Shown here: positions 18,062 through 28,726 of the stretch, piece by piece
How positions within the stretch are numbered: position 1 is the stretch's first letter
How the letters are laid out: every line of letters begins with the position of its first letter
Made by a program: the position numbers and the translations under genes
Assembly (NCBI GenBank): GCA_019694165.1
Contig: JAIBCL010000005.1
Coordinates: forward strand, 186,001-250,000
Length of the DNA: 64,000 nt
Reading direction: 5' to 3'
Source: Verrucomicrobiaceae bacterium
Lineage (GTDB): Bacteria > Verrucomicrobiota > Verrucomicrobiia > Verrucomicrobiales > Verrucomicrobiaceae
Notes under the pieces: generated by a model
Told to the model about the DNA's origin: nothing
Databases searched by the model: none
The model's input: only the letters and a program-made list of their open reading frames with translations

Positions 18062-19105
18062 TCAACGCCGCATCAGCGCGGACAGGCATTTGAAGGCTCC
18101 GCCAGCACCTTCTTCATCGAGGAGCTGCCGCTCGATCGCAGCTCCGGTGAAACCTCGGCGCGGAATCAGACGGCGGAGGAATGCGGCCTGCGACTCCATG
18201 TGCACATCATGCATGCCGGATCGGGCGCACCAATGCCGCACGTCGGAGAAGTTCACGTCGCTGGTGATGTCCTGCCGGCCGGCGTTGTCATACACTTCGG
18301 CTCCTTCGCGGCGCATGTGATGCAGATACGCCCGCAGAGTGCCGGAAGGGCGCCGGCTATAGAGCCGTGGAAAGACGTCGCCGTAGTCGATGGCAAGCAT
18401 CGCGCCCTCTTTCCAACGCGGCGTCCAGCCGGCGAGCCATTCCGCGATGCCGGTATGCAGCTCGCAGCGCTGGCGCTGGCACGGTGGAGGTGAGTGGCGT
18501 GTCCACTGCTCAAGCACGGAGAACTCTGGGCGGCCTCGCGTGTCGAATGCGAGGGGTTTCAGAGTCTCGGTGGTGCGGCCGTCCGCGTGATGCACGAGCC
18601 AGACTTCATGCCACGCGGCAGAGGCGGCGTCCCATTGCACGAGCGTGACGGGCAGGGCGTCGAGCAGTTCATTGTGGAAAATAAAGGCGCGGCCATCTGC
18701 GGCATCGAGCGCAGCCGTGAGATCGCGGAACCAACGCACGGCATCGCCGAGGCGCTCGCGCTGCTGCTGCTCGAGCACAGGCGACGCCTCGACGAGGCTG
18801 AAGGTGAATCGCCCCCGCCTCCACCAGCCGATGTGTTTGCGGACCCCCTCCATGAGGGCGCCGGTGCCGCCGCCGACTTCGATGATCGTGCGCACTTCGC
18901 GCATCTCACCCGATTGCCCGATGAGCCAGGCGGCGATGGCACGGCCCAGCAGCGGCGAAGCGGACGCCGCGGTCGAGAAGTCTCCATGTGCGCCGACGGT
19001 CCTGATCCGGCGTGTGTAGTAGCCGTGGTGCGGATCGAACAGCGCGTGCTGCATGAAGGCGGAGAAGGATTCCTCGCCGGACGGCGTCGGGTCGGCAGGT
19101 TTCAT
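18062..19105 (-). CDS. MidA/NDUFAF7-like SAM-dependent methyltransferase
   Basis: 347 residues. The N-terminus FMQHALFDPHHGYYTRR is the hallmark of the DUF185/MidA family (ALYxPxxGYY). Motif I IIEVGGGTGALMEGV follows, then LVEASPVLEQQQRE and IFHNELLDALPV. In mitochondria the family (NDUFAF7) methylates an arginine of a complex I subunit; bacterial members are likely protein arginine methyltransferases, though targets are not established. The gap to the avtA stop is 48 bases, so it can be co-transcribed with avtA. Confidence 0.85.
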   Translation of the reverse strand: MKPADPTPSGEESFSAFMQHALFDPHHGYYTRRIRTVGAHGDFSTAASASPLLGRAIAAWLIGQSGEMREVRTIIEVGGGTGALMEGVRKHIGWWRRGRFTFSLVEASPVLEQQQRERLGDAVRWFRDLTAALDAADGRAFIFHNELLDALPVTLVQWDAASAAWHEVWLVHHADGRTTETLKPLAFDTRGRPEFSVLEQWTRHSPPPCQRQRCELHTGIAEWLAGWTPRWKEGAMLAIDYGDVFPRLYSRRPSGTLRAYLHHMRREGAEVYDNAGRQDITSDVNFSDVRHWCARSGMHDVHMESQAAFLRRLIPRRGFTGAAIERQLLDEEGAGGAFKCLSALMRR

Positions 19106-19153
19106 GCGGAAGAAATCGGCGGACTGCTACGCGAGGCCAAGGACACAAGCCGC

Positions 19154-20410
19154 CTAAGTCGTCAGCCCGATCACCTCGTCCGCAATGATCTCCAGTCCCT
19201 CGCGCACGATGCGATCATCCTGTGAGTACGTGATTCGCAGACACTGCTGCGAGTGATCCCACGGCTCGTCGAGGCCGAAGAAGAAGTAGTGCCCCGGCAC
19301 GACGAGTACCTTTCGTCTTTTGAGGCGCTGATAGAGATCGGCGGATGTGATCCGGAGGTTCTTGAGCCAGAGCCACAAGAAGAAGGCGCCTTCACTTGCG
19401 TGCAGACCATAGTCGGCGCGGCCGTTGAGTTTGTCGTGCAGCACGGCGGCAGCTGTTCTTGACTTTTGCTCGTAAAACGGGCGGATCACATTTTGCGAGA
19501 GGCTGATGAGTTCGTCGCCGGCGAGCAGCGGCTTCAAGATGGCCTGGCCGAGATTGCCATTCGCCAGCGCGACGACGGCGTTCATGTTCGCCAGCGCGAT
19601 GGTGATGCGCTCATGCGCGACGATGACGGAGGTGCGAGTGCCGGGCAGGCCGAGCTTTGAGAGGCTGATGGAGACGATCATGTCCTGGTCCCACACGGGC
19701 TGCCAGTCCACGTAGATCGCGCCGGGGAACGGCATGCCATACGCTTGATCGAGGATGAGCGGGATGCCGTGATGCGCGCAGAGGCGGCGGAGCGCGCCCA
19801 GTTCGTCCGCGCTGATGACGTTACCGGTGGGATTCGTCGGACACGAGAGGCAGACGGCGGCGACGTCGTCGGTGATGCAGAGGCGATCGAAGTCGATGCG
19901 ATACTTGAAGATGTTGCCTTCGCACTCGTCGATGCGCGGCCTTACGGCGCTGAAGCAATCGCGCTCCAACGTCTGATTTGCGTAGCCGATGTATTCCGGC
20001 GTGATGGGAAAGAGCACCCGGCGCTTTTTGCCGGCGGAATTCCCGGCGAGGATTGTGTAGAGATAAAAGAAAGCGCTCTGCCCGCCCGGCATGACGACAA
20101 TGTTTTTTGGCGCCACGTCCCAGCCGCAGTTCCGGCGGAGGAAATCCGCGAACAGTTCGCGAAACTGCGGGTTGCCGCCGGGCGGATCGTAATTACCGAG
20201 CGCTCGGTCCAGCGCAGCGCCTTCGGCCACGAGTTCCTGCACTCGCCGCCGCCACAACGCCTGCATCCCGGGCACGGCGGCTGGATTGCCTCCGCCGAGC
20301 ATCCGCATCTGCGGATCGCTGGTGAGAGCCTGTCCGAGGTCCTCCATCAATTCCTGGATGCCGCTTGGCCCTGCCAGTTTTGCGCCGATGTCGGTGAAGG
20401 TGTGAATCAT
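19154..20410 (-). CDS. avtA: valine-pyruvate aminotransferase
   Basis: 418 residues, PLP fold type I. It follows E. coli AvtA closely: SGIQELMEDLG, MLGGGNPAAVPGMQ, LGNYDPPGGN, the PLP site PGGQSAFFYLY, CPTNPTGNVIS, and the Schiff-base lysine in SLSKLGLPGTRT. It transfers amino groups between valine or alanine and 2-oxo acids and supports branched-chain and alanine biosynthesis in the cytoplasm. It is divergent from the lipoprotein gene that starts at 20526, leaving a 115-base shared promoter region. Confidence 0.93.
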   Translation of the reverse strand: MIHTFTDIGAKLAGPSGIQELMEDLGQALTSDPQMRMLGGGNPAAVPGMQALWRRRVQELVAEGAALDRALGNYDPPGGNPQFRELFADFLRRNCGWDVAPKNIVVMPGGQSAFFYLYTILAGNSAGKKRRVLFPITPEYIGYANQTLERDCFSAVRPRIDECEGNIFKYRIDFDRLCITDDVAAVCLSCPTNPTGNVISADELGALRRLCAHHGIPLILDQAYGMPFPGAIYVDWQPVWDQDMIVSISLSKLGLPGTRTSVIVAHERITIALANMNAVVALANGNLGQAILKPLLAGDELISLSQNVIRPFYEQKSRTAAAVLHDKLNGRADYGLHASEGAFFLWLWLKNLRITSADLYQRLKRRKVLVVPGHYFFFGLDEPWDHSQQCLRITYSQDDRIVREGLEIIADEVIGLTT

Positions 20411-20525
20411 CGTGGAGCGTGGCGCTGCGGATGCGGCTGGTCAAACTACGGGATCAAACGCAACAGGCATACAGCGAAGCCGTCGTTTGAATTGAATTCA
20501 CCGGCGGCGGTCATACACTCGCGTC

Positions 20526-21014
20526 ATGCACAGCCTTCTTTTTCGCGCCTCGATGTCGTTCGCATCCGTCGTCCTGCTATGCGTCTCCTGCGCCACACAG
20601 AAGGAGACGATGCCGAGTGCGGCCGACCTTGACCGCACGTACCAGCGCTTCCTCGCCATGTCGAAGCCGGAGTTTGATGAACTCGAACGGAGGCGCTCGA
20701 GCGGTGCGCTCAGTCAGGCGGATTACCAGGCCGAGAAGTCGCGCCTGGAATATCGGGTTCAGCAGCGGAGCGTGGATGCCGCATGGACGGCGCATTATCT
20801 GGCCGAGAGCGACCGGAAGGCGGCCGGCATCCCCACTCCGGACAAACCGGTGGCACCTCCGCTGGGACCCACTGGCGGAGGGGTCAGCGGACAGGGCAGC
20901 TTCTATCAATCCCACAACGACACGTATGGAAGCATGGGCGGATTTGGCGCGGCCGGCACGACGAGCATGGGATACCTTCAGGGCGGCAGTGTGTTGAGCG
21001 GTCGCGGCTATTGA
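20526..21014 (+). CDS. secreted protein, possible lipoprotein
   Basis: 162 residues. The N-terminus has a hydrophobic signal segment that ends in VVLLCVSC; the Cys could be lipidated, although Cys at -3 of the lipobox is unusual. The middle is a charged helical stretch (ELERRRSSGALSQADYQAEKSRLEYR, cited in part), similar to a SHOCT-like short helix, and the C-terminus is Gly/Ser/Tyr-rich and probably disordered. Function is unknown. It ends 54 bases before the strong terminator shared with the PPDK gene. Confidence 0.65.
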   Translation: MHSLLFRASMSFASVVLLCVSCATQKETMPSAADLDRTYQRFLAMSKPEFDELERRRSSGALSQADYQAEKSRLEYRVQQRSVDAAWTAHYLAESDRKAAGIPTPDKPVAPPLGPTGGGVSGQGSFYQSHNDTYGSMGGFGAAGTTSMGYLQGGSVLSGRGY

Positions 21015-21068
21015 GCACGCGCCTCCGTGCCAGATTAGCGCAAGGATGCGGGCACGTCTTAACGCGAA

Positions 21069-21100
21069 AAGCCCTGTGGGGATGGCTCCCCACAGGGCTT
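21069..21100. terminator. bidirectional intrinsic terminator
   Basis: Arms aagccctgtgggga (21069-21082) and tccccacagggctt (21087-21100) pair perfectly over 14 bases with a four-base loop tggc. T-rich bases follow on the plus strand (cttcttt) and four Ts occur on the minus strand. It sits between the convergent secreted-protein gene and PPDK and can serve both. Confidence 0.9.
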
Positions 21101-21141
21101 CTTTAGACGATCAAAGCCGTCTTAGTTGCAGCCGGGAAGAA

Positions 21142-21210
21142 TTACTTCTTCTTCTTGGCGGCTTTCTTGGCGGGCTTCTTCGCTGCTTTTTTTGCTGCTT
21201 TCTTGGCCAT
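21142..21210 (-). CDS. candidate nested 22-residue Lys/Ala peptide inside the PPDK tail
   Basis: An in-frame ATG at 21210 begins a 22-residue sequence ([16 protein letters not shown] followed by AAKKKK) that ends at the PPDK stop. It is preceded by a perfect Shine-Dalgarno AAGGAG with a 7-base spacer. In the PPDK frame the SD is read as Arg-Ser with AGG, a rare codon in GC-rich genes, so the SD looks kept for its own sake. The peptide resembles the Lys/Ala repeats of histone H1-like proteins. It may be an independent translation product or an ancestral separate gene that fused with PPDK. Chance SD occurrence is possible. Confidence 0.4.
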   Translation of the reverse strand: MAKKAAKKAAKKPAKKAAKKKK

Positions 21211-24084
21211 GGTATTACTCCTTGTTGTTGTTTTGTTGGTTGCGTTTTTGGTTTTCGCCGTGGATCCGGCGCGCTTCGCGGTTGCGTTTGAGGCAGCCGG
21301 CTTGGCTGCGCTTTTTCCACGGACATTCTTCGGAGCAGCGGCCTTGGCCGCGGCAGTACGCTTCTCTTCGATGGCCGCCTGGGCGGCCGCGAGACGGGCG
21401 ACGGGAACTCGATACGGGCTGCAGCTCACATAGCTGAGGCCGGCGCGATGGCAGAACTTCACACTGTCAGGATCGCCGCCATGCTCGCCGCAGATGCCGA
21501 GCTTGATGCCCGGATTCGTGCTGCGACCTTTTTCGATGGCGACCTTCATGAGCTGTCCGACACCGGTCTGGTCGAGAGTGGCGAAGGGGTTCTTCTTGAA
21601 GATTTCGTTCTCGGTGTAGGGCACGAGGAAGTTGCCCATGTCATCTCGGCTGATGCCGAGAGTCGTCTGCGTGAGGTCGTTCGTGCCGAAGCTGAAGAAC
21701 TGCGCGGTCTGCGCAATCTCATCAGCGGTGAGCGCTCCACGCGGCACTTCGATCATCGTGCCGACGAGGTAGTCGAGCTTCACCTTCTTTTCTTCCATCA
21801 CCATTTTCGCGACATGATGCACGATTTCCACTTGCAGGTCGAGTTCTTTCTTGAATCCGACGAGCGGAATCATGACTTCCGGTTTCACCTTGATGCCTTT
21901 CTTCGACACGTTCGCGGCGGCTTCGAAAATCGCGCGCGCCTGCATCTCGGTGATCTCAGGATACGCAACGCCGAGACGGCAGCCGCGATGTCCGAGCATT
22001 GGGTTGAACTCGTGCAGCGCATGCACGCGCGCCTGAATTTTCTCCACGCTCATGCCGATCTTCTTCGCGAGATCCTTCTGCTGCTCTTCCGTGTGCGGGA
22101 GGAATTCGTGAAGCGGCGGATCGAGAAGACGGATCGTCGCGGGCAGGCCCTTGAGTGACTCGAAGATGCCGGTGAAGTCTTCGCGCTGATACGGAAGAAG
22201 CTTCGCGAGCGCGGCGCGGCGATCTTTTTCCGAGTCGGCGAGGATCATCTCGCGCATAGCGTCGATACGGTCACCCTCGAAGAACATGTGTTCCGTACGC
22301 GTGAGACCGATGCCCTGCGCACCGAATGCGATGGCATTCTGCGTCTGCTCGGGCGTGTCGGCGTTGGTGCGCACCTGGAGGCGTGTGGCCTTCGCGCACC
22401 ATTTCATGAGCTGCTCGAAGCTCTGGAACTTCTCGGTGGACTGCGCGGCCTTGTCGCCGTGGAGCATGCCCGTGATGATTTCCGAAGGCGCAGTCTTCAA
22501 CTGGCCGCCGTAAACAGTGCCGCTGGTGCCGTCGATGGAGAGATAATCTCCCTCGCTGAAAGTCTGACCGGCCACGGTGACGGTCTTCTTGTCGTAGTCG
22601 ATCTGCAGTGCGGATGCGCCGCAGATGCAGACTTTGCCCATCTGGCGCGCAACCAGCGCCGCGTGCGACGATACGCCGCCCTTCGCCGTGAGAATGCCCT
22701 CGGCGGCGATCATGCCGCGAAGATCTTCAGGGCTCGTCTCATTGCGCACGAGCAGCACCTTCTCGCCTTTCGCCTCCGCGGCTGCGGCGCGGTCGGCATT
22801 GAGGTAGATCTTGCCGGAAGCCGCGCCGGGCCCGGCGGGAAGACCGGTGGCGATGGCCTTCGCCTTCTTGACTTCCGCCGCGTCGAATATCGGCGCGAGC
22901 AACTGGTCGAGCTGATCGGCGGGATTGCGCATGATGGCGGTCTCCCAGTCGATGAGCTTTTCCTTGACCATGTCCATGGAGAATTTCAGTGCCGCGGCGG
23001 CGGTGCGCTTGCCGTTGCGCGTCTGGAGCATGAAGAGTTTCCCTTCCTGGATGGTGAACTCAACGTCCTGCACGTCCTTGAAGTGGCCTTCGAGAATCTT
23101 CCGCACCTTCATCAGTTCCGCGAAGGGCGTGGGCATCTCCTTCTCAAGCTGAGACACCGGCTCCGGCGTGCGCACGCCGGCAACGACGTCCTCGCCCTGC
23201 GCGTTGATCAGGAACTCTCCGTAGAATTCGTTCACGCCGTTTGCCGGATTGCGCGTGAAGGCCACGCCGGAACCCGAGCTGTCGCCCGTGTTGCCGTACA
23301 CCATCGCCTGCACGTTCACCGCGGTGCCCCACTCGGACGGAATGTTGTACTTCCGGCGATAGACGATCGCGCGGTCGTTCATCCATGAGCCGAACACGGC
23401 GCCGGCGGCACCGAGGAGCTGCTGCCACGGATCGCTCGGGAAGGACTTCCCGGTGCGCTCCTTCACCAGCGCCTTGAAGCGCGCGACCAACTCCTGCTGG
23501 TCGGCGGCGGTAAGCTTTGAGTCTTCTATGTCAGCGTGATACTTCTCGTGCTTGAAATTGTGGATCACGACCTCGAACGGCTCGTGGTCTTCGCCTTCGC
23601 GCTTCTGCACGCCGAGCACCACGTCACCGTACATCTGAATGAAACGGCGGTAGCAGTCCCACGCGAAGCGATCGTTGCTCGTCGCCTTCGCGAGCGAGTG
23701 TACGGTCTGGTCGTTGAGGCCGAGATTCAGAATGGTGTCCATCATTCCTGGCATCGAGTCACGCGCGCCGGAGCGCACGGCGACGAGGAGCGGCATGCCG
23801 TTCGCATCGCCGAACTTGCAGTTCATTATCTTCTCCATCGCGCCGATGCCCGCCCTGATCTGCGCATCGAGCGATCCGGGATACGTGCGCTTGTGCGCAT
23901 AATAATAGGTGCACACTTCCGTGGTGATCGTGAATCCGGGAGGCACCGGAAGACCGATGCGGCTCATCTCCGCCAGATTTGCGCCCTTGCCTCCGAGGAG
24001 GGCTTTCATTGATCCATCGCCGTCTGCTTTTCCTGCTCCGAACGAATATACGTACTTGCTGCTCTTGTTGCCTTGGGTTGCCAT
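21142..24084 (-). CDS. ppdK: pyruvate phosphate dikinase with lysine/alanine-rich C-terminal tail
   Basis: 980 residues, against roughly 870-900 for the family. It interconverts pyruvate, ATP and phosphate with phosphoenolpyruvate, AMP and pyrophosphate. The N-terminal ATP-grasp domain starts [12 protein letters not shown]...[10 protein letters not shown]; the swivelling phosphohistidine lies in [12 protein letters not shown]; the C-terminal TIM barrel holds [12 protein letters not shown] with the catalytic Cys and ends [19 protein letters not shown], where normal enzymes stop. About 70 further residues (911-980) are low-complexity, Lys/Ala/Thr-rich, and end in [15 protein letters not shown] 24084 ([16 protein letters not shown]) is the natural start; the frame upstream to 24375 is not homologous. 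The gene is convergent with the preceding one over a strong terminator. Confidence 0.9.
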   Translation of the reverse strand: MATQGNKSSKYVYSFGAGKADGDGSMKALLGGKGANLAEMSRIGLPVPPGFTITTEVCTYYYAHKRTYPGSLDAQIRAGIGAMEKIMNCKFGDANGMPLLVAVRSGARDSMPGMMDTILNLGLNDQTVHSLAKATSNDRFAWDCYRRFIQMYGDVVLGVQKREGEDHEPFEVVIHNFKHEKYHADIEDSKLTAADQQELVARFKALVKERTGKSFPSDPWQQLLGAAGAVFGSWMNDRAIVYRRKYNIPSEWGTAVNVQAMVYGNTGDSSGSGVAFTRNPANGVNEFYGEFLINAQGEDVVAGVRTPEPVSQLEKEMPTPFAELMKVRKILEGHFKDVQDVEFTIQEGKLFMLQTRNGKRTAAAALKFSMDMVKEKLIDWETAIMRNPADQLDQLLAPIFDAAEVKKAKAIATGLPAGPGAASGKIYLNADRAAAAEAKGEKVLLVRNETSPEDLRGMIAAEGILTAKGGVSSHAALVARQMGKVCICGASALQIDYDKKTVTVAGQTFSEGDYLSIDGTSGTVYGGQLKTAPSEIITGMLHGDKAAQSTEKFQSFEQLMKWCAKATRLQVRTNADTPEQTQNAIAFGAQGIGLTRTEHMFFEGDRIDAMREMILADSEKDRRAALAKLLPYQREDFTGIFESLKGLPATIRLLDPPLHEFLPHTEEQQKDLAKKIGMSVEKIQARVHALHEFNPMLGHRGCRLGVAYPEITEMQARAIFEAAANVSKKGIKVKPEVMIPLVGFKKELDLQVEIVHHVAKMVMEEKKVKLDYLVGTMIEVPRGALTADEIAQTAQFFSFGTNDLTQTTLGISRDDMGNFLVPYTENEIFKKNPFATLDQTGVGQLMKVAIEKGRSTNPGIKLGICGEHGGDPDSVKFCHRAGLSYVSCSPYRVPVARLAAAQAAIEEKRTAAAKAAAPKNVRGKSAAKPAASNATAKRAGSTAKTKNATNKTTTRSNTMAKKAAKKAAKKPAKKAAKKKK

Positions 24085-24415
24085 AGATGTTTGCGGTCCA
24101 TTCTGTTTTTTTGCGGACCGATTGTGTGAGAGATGATTTTGCCGGGTGTGTTGGTCGGCGATTAATATTCGCTGATTCAAATCGCGCAAGCGCAAGTTCA
24201 TGATCAACGATTCCGCAACATCAGGATCGCAAAGTCCGGCAGTGATCAAACATGCAGCGCGAAATGTGCGCGAAATTTTTTTCTCTTCCCGTCCACCGTT
24301 CATCTCGCGCGCGCGTTTCCGGCTCATTTCGTTTCCGCGTCGTCTGTGTTCGCAATCGATCTGCATCTGGACCATGCCGCAGAAGAATCAGACCGTGCAA
24401 CCGCACGCATGATGT
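24085..24415. other. 331-base gap with ppdK leader region
   Basis: No convincing gene. It is less GC-rich than its surroundings, with AT-rich patches around 24160-24185 and 24105-24112, and a weak inverted repeat cggtcc (24094-24099)/ggaccg (24115-24120) just before ppdK. It most likely holds the ppdK promoter and leader; no promoter could be fixed with confidence. Confidence 0.5.
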
Positions 24416-25786
24416 TCAGCCCAGCCCCTCGACTTTCCATCCGTCGCGATACTGCCGTGCGAGCTGCGCGTTGAGTTCAGGCTGGTTCGTCACCTTGCCG
24501 GCGACGGGGTCCCACTCGATCCAGCCGCCGGGATTGCGCTCCGCCAGCACGCCGAGCAGCACAGCCTCGGTGACCGGGCACCCGTAGGTCGGGAAATCCG
24601 TCACCGCCTTCCCGCCGCTCATCGCCGCATCCACCCAGTTGAAGTAATGATTGCCGGGCCGGTTCGCCGGATACTTGAAGCCGGCGAATTTTTCGTCCGG
24701 CACCAGCCAGGGGCGCTGGCTGTGCGGTTTGAAGATGCCGCCGTTCTCGCCGACAAAGAATATGCCCGACGGTGCCTCGCGCGTCAGCGCCGACGGCTTG
24801 ATCACAACCTTCGCATCGTACGGATAACCGCCGTCGCTCCAGGTGAGCTTGACGGTGTCACCCGCAGTCAGCGCGGTGCCGGGAAATGAGTACTCGAGGC
24901 GGCGCCTCATCGCATAGAGATCGCCCTTGCTGCCTTCGTCGAGACACCGCACGCGGGTGGGAGCGCCGAGACCGAGGCACGCAAAGACGACGTCAAAGTA
25001 GTGGCATCCCATGTCACCCATCATGCCAACGCCGAAGTCCACCCACGAGCGCCACATCGACGGATGGTAGGCCTTGTCGAGAAACGGCACTTCTCTGGCA
25101 ACCCCGAGCCACAGATTCCAGTCGAGCCCCGTCGGAATGGGATCAGCGGCGGCTTTGCGCTCCGTGACCTTCGGCCACCAGCTCGCGGCTTTGTTCTCCC
25201 AGCAGATGATTTCCTTTACCTTGCCGATCGCACCCGCCTTGATGAGATCGACCGCAAGCGAGGTCTCGATCGAAGAATGCCCCTGCGTGCCCATCTGCGT
25301 CGTCACGCCGGCCTTCTTCGCCTCAGCGGCCAGTACGCGCGCCTCGTGGATGTGATGCGTGAGGGGCTTCTGCAAATACACGGGCTTCTTCGCGCGCAGC
25401 GCCGCCACCGCGATGGCAGCGTGCATGTGGTCGGGCGTGCCGATCGTCACCCCGTCGATCCGGTCGCCCATTTTTGAAATCAGCTCGCGGTAGTCCGCAA
25501 ACGTCTGCGCATCCTTGAAGCGCGAGCCGCCATCCTCCGCCACCAGCTCCCTCCGCCGGGAAGCCTGCCCCTCCCGCGCTCGCGCGAGCGCACCTGCATC
25601 CACGTCACACATCGCCACGATGCGCACCTTCTCATGCTGGGCCACGCTCATCATCGTGTTCCCGCCCATGCCGCCCACGCCGACGGAAGCGACTTGCAAC
25701 ATTGAGTTTGGCGATCGCGCGCTCAAAATGGCGGGAGCGGAGACGGAGGCGGAGAGGGACTGCTGGAGAAAACGTCGGCGGTTCAT
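24416..25786 (-). CDS. Tat-exported Gfo/Idh/MocA-family oxidoreductase
   Basis: 456 residues. The N-terminus [21 protein letters not shown] is a twin-arginine leader (RRxFL). The Rossmann start [15 protein letters not shown] and [18 protein letters not shown] (the EKP-type motif, here QKP) identify the family, and the C-terminal domain has [12 protein letters not shown]. It is probably a periplasmic NAD(P)-dependent sugar oxidoreductase-like protein of the type expanded in Verrucomicrobiota. ATG 25786 is fixed by the Tat leader; the upstream frame to 26017 is not protein-like. It is divergent from kbl. Confidence 0.87.
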   Translation of the reverse strand: MNRRRFLQQSLSASVSAPAILSARSPNSMLQVASVGVGGMGGNTMMSVAQHEKVRIVAMCDVDAGALARAREGQASRRRELVAEDGGSRFKDAQTFADYRELISKMGDRIDGVTIGTPDHMHAAIAVAALRAKKPVYLQKPLTHHIHEARVLAAEAKKAGVTTQMGTQGHSSIETSLAVDLIKAGAIGKVKEIICWENKAASWWPKVTERKAAADPIPTGLDWNLWLGVAREVPFLDKAYHPSMWRSWVDFGVGMMGDMGCHYFDVVFACLGLGAPTRVRCLDEGSKGDLYAMRRRLEYSFPGTALTAGDTVKLTWSDGGYPYDAKVVIKPSALTREAPSGIFFVGENGGIFKPHSQRPWLVPDEKFAGFKYPANRPGNHYFNWVDAAMSGGKAVTDFPTYGCPVTEAVLLGVLAERNPGGWIEWDPVAGKVTNQPELNAQLARQYRDGWKVEGLG

Positions 25787-26026
25787 GGTGGGAGAGAACG
25801 CAGAAGACGTGACGGGTTTCTCAAAGAGAGCCGACGTCCGTGCCCCTTCCCGGGCTTTGGATTGCGCGCACTCCCGCGACCCGTCGCCGGTGCCCCTGAC
25901 GAGGCGTCCCCTGTGGCGATCCGTCGCACACGATACGGAAGCGCGTGCACGATCATCAGCGGTTGCCAATTTACCGGAAATGTGTCCAATATCTCGCCAT
26001 CTATTCTCCGGAAACATTCACCACAC

Positions 26027-27217
26027 ATGAACACCGCCTTTCTTCACCACATCTCCACGCAGATCGATTCCATCCGCGCAGCGGGCACCTACAAACGCGA
26101 GCGCGTGCTCTCGACGCCGCAAGGCACGCTGGTGCGGGCGAATGGTGGAAAGCCGGTGCTGAATCTCTGCGCGAACAACTACCTCGGTCTCGCGCAGCAT
26201 CCGCGCGTGCGGCAGGCGGCGCATGAGGCGCTGGAGCATTGGGGCTACGGACTGGCGAGCGTGCGGTTCATCTGCGGCACGCAGGGTGTTCACAAGGAGC
26301 TGGAGGCCAGCCTCACGGACTTCCTCGGCACGGAGGACACAATTCTCTACGGCTCGTGCTTCGATGCGAATGGCGGCTTGTTTGAGACCATCCTCGGCCC
26401 CGAAGACGCGATCATCAGCGACGAACTGAATCACGCGTCGATCATCGACGGCGTGCGGCTGTGCAAGGCGCAGCGCTATCGCTACAAAAACTGCGACATG
26501 GCTGATCTGGAGGCGCAACTGATCGCCGCCGATGCCAAAGGCGCGCGCTTCAAGCTCATCGCGACGGATGGCGTGTTCTCGATGGACGGTTTCATCGCGC
26601 CGCTGAAGGCGATTTGCGATCTAGCGGACAAATACCACGCGCTGGTGATGGTGGATGACTCCCACGCGGTCGGCTTCATGGGCAAAAGCGGTCGCGGCAC
26701 GCATGAGCACTGCGACGTGATGGGCCGCATCGACATTCTCACCGGCACGCTGGGCAAAGCACTCGGTGGCGCGAGCGGCGGCTACACCAGCGGTCGGAAG
26801 GAGATCATCGAGCTGCTTCGCCAGCGATCACGGCCCTATCTTTTCTCGAACACCCTTTGCCCGAGCATCGCGGGCGCGTCGATCGAGACGCTGCGTTTGC
26901 TGAAGGAGAGCACGCAATTGCGCGACAAGCTTGAAGCGAACACGCGCTTCTTCCGCGCGGCAATGACACAGGCCGGATTCACGCTTCAATCAGGCGAGCA
27001 TCCCATCGTGCCCGTGATGCTAGGCGATGCCGCGCTCGCCACGAAGTTCGCCGACGCGATGCTGGAGCAGGGCGTTTACGTCATCGGCTTCAGCTATCCA
27101 GTGGTGCCGCAAGGGAAGGCGCGCATCCGAACCCAGCTGAGCGCCGCGCACACTCGCGATGATCTTGAGAAGGCGGTGAAAGCCTTCGTTGACGTAAAGC
27201 GTGAGGTTGGGGTGTAA
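26027..27217 (+). CDS. kbl: glycine C-acetyltransferase (2-amino-3-ketobutyrate CoA ligase)
   Basis: 396 residues, PLP-dependent alpha-oxoamine synthase. Motifs: [45 protein letters not shown], and the Schiff-base lysine in [15 protein letters not shown]. It cleaves 2-amino-3-ketobutyrate with CoA to glycine and acetyl-CoA, completing threonine degradation after threonine dehydrogenase. No tdh is present in this window. The ATG at 26027 is the natural start; the frame upstream is not homologous. It is followed after 16 bases by a Gfo/Idh gene, suggesting a joint transcript. Confidence 0.93.
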   Translation: MNTAFLHHISTQIDSIRAAGTYKRERVLSTPQGTLVRANGGKPVLNLCANNYLGLAQHPRVRQAAHEALEHWGYGLASVRFICGTQGVHKELEASLTDFLGTEDTILYGSCFDANGGLFETILGPEDAIISDELNHASIIDGVRLCKAQRYRYKNCDMADLEAQLIAADAKGARFKLIATDGVFSMDGFIAPLKAICDLADKYHALVMVDDSHAVGFMGKSGRGTHEHCDVMGRIDILTGTLGKALGGASGGYTSGRKEIIELLRQRSRPYLFSNTLCPSIAGASIETLRLLKESTQLRDKLEANTRFFRAAMTQAGFTLQSGEHPIVPVMLGDAALATKFADAMLEQGVYVIGFSYPVVPQGKARIRTQLSAAHTRDDLEKAVKAFVDVKREVGV

Positions 27218-27233
27218 TCCACGTTCCACCTGC

Positions 27234-28523
27234 ATGAACCGACCAGCCTTCTCACGCCGAACATTCCTCCGCACCGGTCTCGCCGGCATCCTCACCACCG
27301 GCCTCGCGCCGCAGTTCGTTCGCACGGGATTGCTCGGAGCCGATGCGCCTTCGAAAAAGATCACACTCGGCTGCATCGGCGTGGGCAAGCATGGCTTCGG
27401 CGTGAACTTGCAGTCGTTCCTCCAGGAAGACGACTGCCGCGTCGTCGCCATCTGCGACACGTTTGCCAGCCGTCGCGCGCACGCGATCGAAGCGGTGAAC
27501 AAGAAAAATGGCGACACGAGCTGCGCGGACATCGCCGACTTTCGCGAGCTGCTCGCACGGAAGGACATCGACGCCGCCGTGATCTCCACGCCCGATCACT
27601 GGCACATCCCAATGGCGACGATGGCCTTGGAAGCTGGCAAGTTTGTGTTCTGCGAGAAGCCCACGCTCACCATTGCCGAGGGCCGCGCCTTCGCTGATCT
27701 CGTGGCGAAGAAGAGGGCGGTATTTGCCACCGGCCTCGAAGACCGCTCGCTCATCAAGTATCACAAGCTCTGCGAAGTCGTGCGCAATGGCTTCATCGGC
27801 AAAGTGCAGCACATGGTGATCTCGCTGCCGAAGAAGCCTGTGTTTCCGAAAGAGGAGCCAGCACCTGTGCCAGACGGATTCAATTTCAATCTCTGGCTCG
27901 GCCCCGCGCCGAAGCGCGAATACACGCCGCATCTCACCGACGATCAGGTGTGGCGGCAGATCCGCGATTTCTCCGGCGGCTCGCTCACCGACTGGGGCGC
28001 GCATCTCATCGACAGCGCGCAGGTGGCGAATGACGCAGAGGGCAGCAGCCCCGTGAAGGTCGAAGGCAAAGGCGAGATTCCACCTGACGCGATCAACACG
28101 GTGCCGCAGACCTATCACCTCACCTACACTTATGAAAACGGCGCGGTGATGGAGGTCACCGCAGACAAACCATCAATCCGCATCGAAGGCAGCGATGGCT
28201 GGGTGGCGGTGGAAGGATGGGACGGTGTGCTCAAGGCAAGCGACATGGAGATCTTCCGCCGTCCGATCGACGAGGCGAACAACAAGATCTGGTCGCGACC
28301 GAAGCGCGAGCACCCGAACTTCCTCGAAGCCATCCACACGGGAAAAGCGCCCACTTACACCGCCGAAGCCCTCCATCGCCTCAGCACCACCATGCACCTC
28401 GGCCTCATCGCCATGGAACTCGGCCGCCCGCTCAAGTGGGATCCGAAGACGGAGTCATTCGACGATGCAAAAGCCAACGAACTGCGCAGCCGCGTGAGCC
28501 GGGAGGACTGGAATCACGCGTAG
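27234..28523 (+). CDS. Tat-exported Gfo/Idh/MocA-family oxidoreductase
   Basis: 429 residues. The leader SRRTFLRTGLAGILTTGLA has a canonical twin-arginine motif (SRRTFL). The Rossmann domain starts ITLGCIGVGKHGFG, followed by AAVISTPDHWHIP, FCEKPTLTIAEG (EKP motif) and a C-terminal domain with GGSLTDWGAHLID. It is likely periplasmic. The start at 27234 is set by the leader. The 16-base gap after kbl suggests co-transcription, but no metabolic link to threonine breakdown is obvious. Two more family members lie at 16513 and 24416 and differ clearly in sequence. Confidence 0.87.
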   Translation: MNRPAFSRRTFLRTGLAGILTTGLAPQFVRTGLLGADAPSKKITLGCIGVGKHGFGVNLQSFLQEDDCRVVAICDTFASRRAHAIEAVNKKNGDTSCADIADFRELLARKDIDAAVISTPDHWHIPMATMALEAGKFVFCEKPTLTIAEGRAFADLVAKKRAVFATGLEDRSLIKYHKLCEVVRNGFIGKVQHMVISLPKKPVFPKEEPAPVPDGFNFNLWLGPAPKREYTPHLTDDQVWRQIRDFSGGSLTDWGAHLIDSAQVANDAEGSSPVKVEGKGEIPPDAINTVPQTYHLTYTYENGAVMEVTADKPSIRIEGSDGWVAVEGWDGVLKASDMEIFRRPIDEANNKIWSRPKREHPNFLEAIHTGKAPTYTAEALHRLSTTMHLGLIAMELGRPLKWDPKTESFDDAKANELRSRVSREDWNHA

Positions 28524-28726
28524 CCTGCGGCGGTGCTTGCCCGTGGCTGACAAAGGTTTGAGCGCCTGGCGTCTGAACGCGCGACTGCCTGCCCCCGCAC
28601 CTTGAAGCGAGGGCGGAAGACGGGAGCATTCGTCCACCGTGCAGCAACGCGCCCGCAGCTTCAGTGCGGACGCGACACGTAGTCTGGCTGAGTGAAACTC
28701 CGCCATGCAAGCGTTTGATTCAGCCC

